NCBI GenBank assembly: GCA_019059635.1
Contig: JAGVRJ010000003.1
Coordinates: 2,418,001-2,482,000 of the forward strand
Length of the DNA stretch: 64,000 bases
Reading direction: 5' to 3'
Origin: Proales similis
Taxonomy: Eukaryota > Rotifera > Eurotatoria > Ploima > Proalidae
Below the pieces are notes generated by a model. The model did no database searches. It was not told where the DNA came from and saw only the letters and a program-made list of their open reading frames with translations. This document shows, piece after piece, positions 58,008 to 64,000 of this stretch (its first letter is position 1; every line of letters starts with the position of its first letter). Position numbers and translations under genes: made by a program.

Positions 58008-59547
58008 ATGCGGCAACTAGTTTACATAACTTGGCAGCCGCATTCAAGCATCTAAAGCAAAGATAAATCAAATGGAGATAATTATTCATTTACTCGATAA
58101 AATGTAGGTCGCGCTAAAGGCGAGTGTGGCCTATGATAATGAGTGCTTGCTTATAAGTGAAAACAAGAGTCCAGCAAAAGAACCCAGCAGAGGGACCAGG
58201 ATAGAGAGAGAGTGAGAGAGAGATAGCGAGAGGGAGAGAAAGGCAGAGAGAAAGAGAGAGAGAGAGTGAGAGCGAATGAGCAAGAGGGTGGACACCAGAG
58301 CCCTCCCCCTTCGTTTTGCTTTTGCAAGTTTCGAGCGAATACAATGAGTGAATGCCGTGTGCTCAGAGAAGGGAGGGATAACACAAACTCGCTAGCGATC
58401 AAGTAAACCGACTAGCAAAGGTCGGCCAAGCCTTCTCGTTTGAGCAAAAACGGTTTCCGTAGGAACCACATAATTGCGCCACTTTGAATGCAATAGCCAA
58501 ATTTGTGTGTGTGTTGACTAGACTCAACTTGATAAAAGCTCAAGCGGCAGCCACATGCGTAATTTACAGGCAGACGGCGGCCTCCGTTGCAAGCACGCGT
58601 CATAAAGAAAACGAAAAGCTGCCGATGAATAATAAATGTTAAATTGCCATAATAGGCATCGGCGGCAGTAGTCGGCTTCTGGGCGCTTTCTGGAATTAAT
58701 AATTTGAAGATATTGGATAATCAAGCGAGAGGGATTTGTCTCTCCCTTCCTGCTCCTTTCCTTTTTTCTGTTTCACTCTGTTCAACGCGGTCTGAAATTT
58801 ATTCGCCGTTTTTATTTTTAATCACGCGGGTGTCAAAATCGGCATCGAAAATGGCATGCTTGCCTTCGAGTGTATTCCGTCTAGCGCGACCATGTATATA
58901 CGAGTTACATAATCGATGCGAATTGTTTCATGCGTTTTATTTCGCTCGCTTCGCGCGCCACTCGCCTTGAGGACCACCGCCGCTTCAAACCGAAAACATA
59001 ATTAGTTGTTTAGAAAAGCGATGCCAAATGCAAGACACAACGAAAAGAACTTTAATCAGAGACGTAGACGAACGATCCTATTGCGCACAAAAAAGCACGT
59101 TCGAACGAACAGGAATTTAAGTGCTGTTTGCGAGCAAGAGGCAAACAAGCGTCACCAAGTCAATTCGTCTGGCTGCTGAATTGCATTCATCTTTAATTAA
59201 AATCAAACGTCACAAAAATGTTCAAAAGATATTTACTGAGGAAAAGAGAGCGAGAGGGAGGGATAGGAAAAAATAGAGAGAGAGAGAGAGAGAGAGAGAT
59301 GCAGAAAAAAGAGGGGTGGGAACGGTTCAAGTACTTTGGCTGAATAATTACTGCGAATCGGACTTGCATACTCGGCGGCGCTTCGGCACAAAGACTTGAC
59401 TGGTATCTGTTTGAGTTTTATTCGTTTTGTTTGCTGAGAAAGAAAACAACAAATTTGTAATGAGAATGCATATTGAGAAATGAATTAGAAGAGGACTCGA
59501 ATGCACTTGATTGAATGCACTCTGGCCCCAGCAGACCTGTCTGTCTG
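58008..59547. other. Intergenic region with GA repeats
   Basis: GA-rich simple sequence at about 58203-58270 and a clean (GA)n at about 59274-59299. No gene was seen. It probably holds the USP promoter. Confidence 0.5.
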
Positions 59548-60839
59548 CTAGGCATCGGACGGATTCGGCGCCGATGAGTCGGACGATTTCTGAGCGTCGA
59601 AAAAGTTATTGTTCACCACGAAGCGAACACACTGAAGCAAAACATTTCGCTCATTTCTTATCTCGTTGGCGAGCAGCTTAAAGTTTTCAAAACGTTTAAA
59701 AAGTGCAAAACAACGAGCTATTACAAAACAGACTTTTTGAAGAAGACTCGGCTTTTTGTAACGGTTTTTGAGCACTTCGCATTTGGCCTTGAATAGGCTT
59801 TTTTTATTTCGTCGCTTCTTGCTTGCTGAACTCGATCCTTGGCCTTTGGAGTCGATGTCTTGATTCAGTTCGCTTTTCAAATGTCCTCTCTTGGCTTTGA
59901 ATTTCCTTTTTCAGATTTGCTCCGATTTGAGGCACCCGTTTCAACAATTATTTGCCACTCTATCGACCTACCCGAACTCTTTTGTTTCGAGCACAGCACC
60001 GCGCGCCTCTTTCTCCAACTGAACAGCCTCCTTTAGCTCCTGATTTGACTTGGTCGGAAAGTTCCTGAATAAATGATTCGAATAGCAGGAGATCGATCTC
60101 TTGGCTCATTTCGCTCTTTTACTTTTTTCGCTCGTTGCGGTACTTTTCAATCTCTTCGGCAGATTCAAGATTCGACAACTTTTTATACAAGCCCGTGGCG
60201 TGAACCTGTTTTGACTAGATTTTGATAGACTGCTTCCAGAGAGTGAACAGGGGCCACCTACGTTTCTGAAGTGAATATCGACAAGCTTGGACGCAGCCGT
60301 GAACTTGCATCCATTCACACCACACTAGGAGACAAACCGAGTGAATTCGGGTTCAGATTCTTGGGCTGGCATTCTGACTTACAGTTTTGTGGGTCAGACA
60401 ATGCTCCTGAAACTTTTCTTCGGTCTTGAACCCTCGGTCGCAGACTTCGCAATTGAAGCGATTGTTCTCCGGCAAATCGCGTTTGTCCATTTTGGCTTTC
60501 TTGCACGGTCTGTTGGCCGTATGAGAATGGTTCTTGTTTTAATTTAGATGAAATGTCTGAGAATAGTGCGATGGCAATCAGATGTTCTACCTGATGCGGT
60601 CGGTGTTGTCTTGGCGCAGATGCCGCATATCTGGCCTCATAGCTCGATCCTACTGGTGCTTGGTAATGAGTCTGGTGCGGATAGTAGGGAGCTTGTCCGT
60701 AGTTGTTGCTCCAGCCGTATGGGCTGTAATAGCTACTCATCGCCGCCTGGTTCATGTAACCATAAGGATATGAGACATAGGAAGGTGGGGCGGCGCTGCC
60801 GGGCGGTAGGTAGTTATTAGGCCTTCCATTTGGCTGCAT
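59548..60839 (-). CDS. NUFIP1: NUFIP1 homologue (box C/D snoRNP assembly factor)
   Basis: RNA-binding assembly factor that brings the R2TP complex to box C/D snoRNPs, and in mammals is a ribophagy receptor. It starts at 60839 with a Pro/Tyr/Gln-rich domain. A C2H2 finger follows (FNCEVCDRGFKTEEKFQEHCLTH), then a degenerate second unit (CGVNGCKFTAASKLVDIHF), then the family's PEP motif (GLYKKLSNLESAEEIEKYRNER, FPTKSN). The C terminus NERNVLLQCVRFVVNNNFF is the other conserved NUFIP1 block. Six short exons. The last intron is 57 bp (a multiple of three, without stops), so it can be read through in frame between SLLQK and LLANEI. The gene seems complete. Confidence 0.9.
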
Positions 60840-61111
60840 ATCCTTGGCAAATTGAATAGACACATTTACAAACAAAAGCAAATTGACACCATTAGCTTGT
60901 CAGAGCCATTGGTCGATTGAAGTCGAACGTTGAAATTAAAACGCAGTCGATTTATGTTTGATCAGAAATCGTGAACGTGTTTTATTCATCATCATGTTTT
61001 ATAATTCGTATCTGAGTTTACTTTGAAATGGCCAAGAAAGCGAGTCGAAGAAGAAGAATAGAAAAAAGAAGCGCAAGCAACCAATGGGCGTGGTTGGTCG
61101 GTAATGTTCGA
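60840..61111. other. Short intergenic gap NUFIP1 / LAMTOR3
   Basis: 272 bp between two minus-strand genes. It must hold the LAMTOR3 poly(A) site and the NUFIP1 promoter. TTTATT near 60978 is a candidate minus-strand poly(A) signal. Confidence 0.4.
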
Positions 61112-61561
61112 TCAGTTGTTGGGAAAGTGGCTCGAAATGGCCGACGAGTCGTTAAATGAGCCGACGATAGAAGTATTTCCTGTCGCCTCTTTTAAAGAGT
61201 TGTTTGCGATCAATTCGGCCACCAACGGCTCAAGATAGGTTCGCAGGTTGAGTATGCCGCCTGCGTTCGCTTCGCTCGTGGCGACCACAATGAACACAAT
61301 TGTGCTCTTGCTGAATATGAACAGCTGATGGTTGTTGTAAAATGCCATTATGGTCTTTGAAGTGCCGCTTTTGCCCAGCTTTTCGGCGCGTTCAATTGAA
61401 GAGTTGAAGACAGGTATGTTTTGCTTGATGGCGTTCGTCTCTGCCTCGGTCAGCTCGCCCACCCTGAATATCGGATTCGCTTCGTTGTTGGTGTCGTAGA
61501 CCAGTATTGCCGAGCAGCCGTTCGCCGACTCGAGCAGACTGGTCAGATAGGCTTTCAGCAT
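61112..61561 (-). CDS. LAMTOR3: LAMTOR3 / MP1, Ragulator subunit
   Basis: Roadblock-fold subunit of the Ragulator complex, which anchors Rag GTPases and mTORC1 and also MEK-ERK to late endosomes. A single exon of 149 codons. The conserved order is YLTSLLESANGCSAILVYD, then KLGKSGTSKTIMAFYNNHQLFIF, then IVFIVVATSEANAGGIL and LEPLVAEL, matching human MP1 (124 aa). The extra C-terminal 25 residues are Ser/Asn-rich. It sits only 190 bp downstream of the PSTK stop on the same strand. Confidence 0.9.
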   Translation of the reverse strand: MLKAYLTSLLESANGCSAILVYDTNNEANPIFRVGELTEAETNAIKQNIPVFNSSIERAEKLGKSGTSKTIMAFYNNHQLFIFSKSTIVFIVVATSEANAGGILNLRTYLEPLVAELIANNSLKEATGNTSIVGSFNDSSAISSHFPNN

Positions 61562-61750
61562 TTCGCTTCTTCCTTCTCTTCTAGCTCTTCTCGTTTGTTT
61601 GCGTTAAATCTAAATAGTCGAAGTTGAAATTCAAGAAAACATTCAGTAAACAAAGGGCAGCAGGAGCAGCGAGATGATGATGAAAACAGAGTCGCAGACA
61701 CGCTCGTGAATTTCAGACACGAGACTGAAACGTCGACTTTGAAGAGTAAA

Positions 61751-62821
61751 TCATTGGGCGGCGCTTTCCATTTTCTCTTTGAGCCATTCGAGCAGAATTT
61801 GTTGCATTGTAGACTCAGCATTCGAGCTGTGAAAACATGAGGCAAGAGTTGTGAGTCTAATTTGATTAGAACCATCACGCAGCTCATGCAGAATAAGTGC
61901 CTTGGCAGCATTCAAGCCGGCAGCCAGCTCACGTTTGCGAGACGATTCCGAGCACATGACTATCGAATCGCTGACAAGCTTCCGCAGTATCAAATCGCTT
62001 TCATGTAAAATGCTCTTCACCGAGGCGACCTCCGTTCGGCTCTGTTCAAGAAGGGCCTCGTTTCGGAAATGCGCATTTCGATGACGATCGAATCGAGTCC
62101 AGGCCTCGCTAATACCGGTCGAAATCAGACTTTGGTCAAAGCTGGCAGACTGGGCTGTCAGAACCAAACAAAACGCTCTCTCCCAATCGACCGTGTCCGG
62201 GTATTCGAATTTTTCATTCATTTTTAGTATTATGCTCCATTGAAGCTGTTTGCTCGCTTCCCGTCCATTGTTCCTCTTTTCAACAAACTCGAGCTGTTGG
62301 GCTTTGAGGCAGATACTGCTGTACGAGCACTCGTGCCGCATGCAACTCAAATAGTATGGCTTTCTCATGCTCGAATAGTAGAACACATCGTCTAGAACTA
62401 GCATCCAGCGCTCGGCACATTTTCTACTTGAGCTCTGTCTGATTAAGTTGACGAATTTGAGTCTGATCTCTGCCATACGCTCGTCGTCAACAGGCACATG
62501 CTGTTGCAAATGCTTGCTGAAATCGTCCTCCGGACTTGCGTCCCCCGGACTGCGACTTTTTAAGTAAACTATATACTGGGTGACCAAGCGCACAATCAGT
62601 TCTCGGCAAGCCTTCATGCTCATCGAGCTTGGAGTCGAGCAGTTTTGGGCGAGTTCACTTTCGAGCTGGGTGTCGATCAGCTCGTCGTAGCTCACCACCA
62701 AAACAGAATACTCTTGGAATGGTTTGCCATCAAACAGCCATGAACCGATCTGAGATGCGAGTGTTGTTTTTCCAAGGCCTGGCAAGCCACTGATGAGCAA
62801 AATTTTCACGTCAACAGGCAT
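61751..62821 (-). CDS. PSTK: L-seryl-tRNA(Sec) kinase
   Basis: Phosphorylates Ser-tRNA(Sec), the step before SepSecS makes selenocysteinyl-tRNA. Single exon. The start is taken at 62821 (MPVDVKILLISGLPGLGKTT) because this gives 356 residues, near the usual 350, and puts the P-loop at residues 11-18. The frame is open further upstream to 62935. Family features are the P-loop GLPGLGKT, VVSYDELI, CRELIVRLVTQYIVYL, and the LVLDDVFYYSSMRKPYYLSC block (RxxxY loop) typical of PSTK. Its presence implies that this animal makes selenoproteins. No truncation is seen. Confidence 0.9.
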   Translation of the reverse strand: MPVDVKILLISGLPGLGKTTLASQIGSWLFDGKPFQEYSVLVVSYDELIDTQLESELAQNCSTPSSMSMKACRELIVRLVTQYIVYLKSRSPGDASPEDDFSKHLQQHVPVDDERMAEIRLKFVNLIRQSSSRKCAERWMLVLDDVFYYSSMRKPYYLSCMRHECSYSSICLKAQQLEFVEKRNNGREASKQLQWSIILKMNEKFEYPDTVDWERAFCLVLTAQSASFDQSLISTGISEAWTRFDRHRNAHFRNEALLEQSRTEVASVKSILHESDLILRKLVSDSIVMCSESSRKRELAAGLNAAKALILHELRDGSNQIRLTTLASCFHSSNAESTMQQILLEWLKEKMESAAQ

Positions 62822-62935
62822 TGATCCCAGGCAGCAGCTGCAATTGCCAATCCTCTTCCCTATTCGGCTGTGAATACTCTTTATTAAATGAACTTGCTGA
62901 TGTTTTGGTGTGGTTGTCGAAAATCTCGCGCACAC

Positions 62936-64000
62936 ATTAAACAGCGCCTTAATTATGCCGCCTCGTTCTGGCCCGTTTGCTCTCTCGTTTTAAATTGCTG
63001 ACTTGATCAATGCACTTGAGACTCGCGAATTGTCTTATTGAAATTTGGGCCGAATATTTCAATTTATTATTTGGCCCAGTAAATCGACTCAACCACTTTT
63101 CTTGAGAGGACTTGTAGTGAGGAGAAGAGCGTTCTTCGATCAAATTAGACTCACGATTAGACCTTCAAAGGGAAGAGCAGAATTTTCGCACCCAAGTCCT
63201 TTTCTTTGCCCAATTCATTTATTCCTGAGGAGAAGAGTGAAAGCGCGATAAAAGAGCAGATTATTAGAAAAAAAAAATGAGAACTGAGAGTTAAGGGTGC
63301 AGCTAATCGATTGGATCGGTTCTTCAGAGCTGTGTGAGTTTACGTTACTTTTACGCAGTTTTATACAAAAAGATTCCAGGTCGCAATCGTTTTTATTATC
63401 AGCCAATCAGCCAATTAGTGCATGAAATTTGTGCACGTAAAGCTGAAATTGCCGCAGACAGGTGCAGGTCGGAGGTACGTATGAGAAACGTCTATCAACT
63501 AAATAAGCCGAGTCAATTAGGCAGGCAATTTGGATCTCAATCGGATCAGCCGTCGGAAAGAGGTTACGAAAGTGTCTGTCAATATGCGGATATCAATTAG
63601 TTAGAAATGATTATGCCATTTAATTCATCATTTTCGCATCGCCTACAGAGTATTTTAAATAGACTTGTGTCTTTCCGCAGCCAAATGACATTATGGGTAT
63701 TGAAATCGCAAAGACGCAACGCAGAGAAGAAGAAGAAAAAAAAACAGTTTTTTTTTCGACAATAGGAGGAAAGGAGCGAAGAGAAAAGGCATCTCTGACG
63801 CCAGTTCAATTTGCGGCCTGCATGTGGTGCGATTAAAGGCGATTCTAATGGAGCTCTCGCAAGATAATGCATGTGCCACACAATTGCACAATTAGGCAGC
63901 CCACGCTCGATGAGATCGGCGCACAGACACACACGCACTCGCTGCAGCTATTCATTAAATTGGCAAAAGAAGCAAAAAATTAAAGTTGACGTTCAATGTC
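62936..64000. other. Terminal intergenic sequence
   Basis: Upstream of PSTK to the window edge. AT-rich with short A and T homopolymers (63740-63760). I see no gene in it. Confidence 0.4.

Noticed and set aside
1-64000. tRNA genes, CRISPR arrays, insertion sequences or viral insertions
   Set aside because: I looked for B-box-like motifs, regular direct repeats with spacers, and transposase, reverse transcriptase or capsid motifs, and saw none. The repeats present are simple microsatellites and the snoRNA duplication.

Overview
This window is nuclear DNA from a compact animal genome. About 25 protein-coding genes sit in 64 kb on both strands. Most are split by very short GT-AG introns (about 50-110 bp), with short intergenic gaps and AATAAA poly(A) signals close behind stop codons. 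There are no operons and no prokaryotic features. The gene set (receptor guanylate cyclase, GSK3, Milton/TRAK, CASD1, tetraspanins, Ragulator, PSTK, NUFIP1, LAP protein) is metazoan. A protostome with a small genome fits (compact arthropod, tardigrade or similar), but I cannot name the species. A hydroxymethylbilane synthase gene argues against nematodes and ticks, which are known to lack a full heme pathway.

Layout. 0-10 kb: a TATA-driven, intronless, Gln/Glu-rich SKICH-domain protein, then a receptor guanylate cyclase. 10-20 kb: a small secreted protein, GSK3, and a CASD1-like sialate O-acetyltransferase homologue. 19.5-35 kb: CAB39/Mo25 (-), a 3 kb gap, a tetraspanin, Milton/TRAK, a CD63-like tetraspanin, an unrecognised gene with two GxPGxGAP motifs, UBE2G2 (-), and another tetraspanin. 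35-44 kb: acyl-CoA-binding protein (-), ERp44, a secreted protein of unknown family, MCCC1 (-), HMBS. 44-64 kb, all minus strand: a PDZ-less LAP-type LRR protein, eIF4A with intronic snoRNAs, a WDR91-like protein lacking its WD40 half, a two-SH3 protein, a USP2-like deubiquitinase, NUFIP1, LAMTOR3 and PSTK.

Most striking observations. (1) The introns of eIF4A hold four H/ACA-box RNA candidates: two are near-identical 141-nt copies, one is a diverged relative, and one is unrelated. The first pocket of the repeated family is complementary to a highly conserved site in 28S rRNA. (2) The CASD1 homologue keeps its membrane domain, but the positions of the catalytic Ser and His of the SGNH-type domain read Leu and Ala. 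(3) A WDR91 amino-terminal module is encoded as a complete short gene without WD40 repeats. (4) The SKICH gene is a 1053-codon single exon with extreme codon bias.

The genes are mostly independent housekeeping and signalling loci. Loose functional neighbours are endolysosomal and trafficking factors (CD63-like tetraspanin, TRAK, WDR91-like, LAMTOR3) and RNA or selenoprotein factors (NUFIP1, PSTK, intronic snoRNAs). No pathway cluster is implied by the arrangement.
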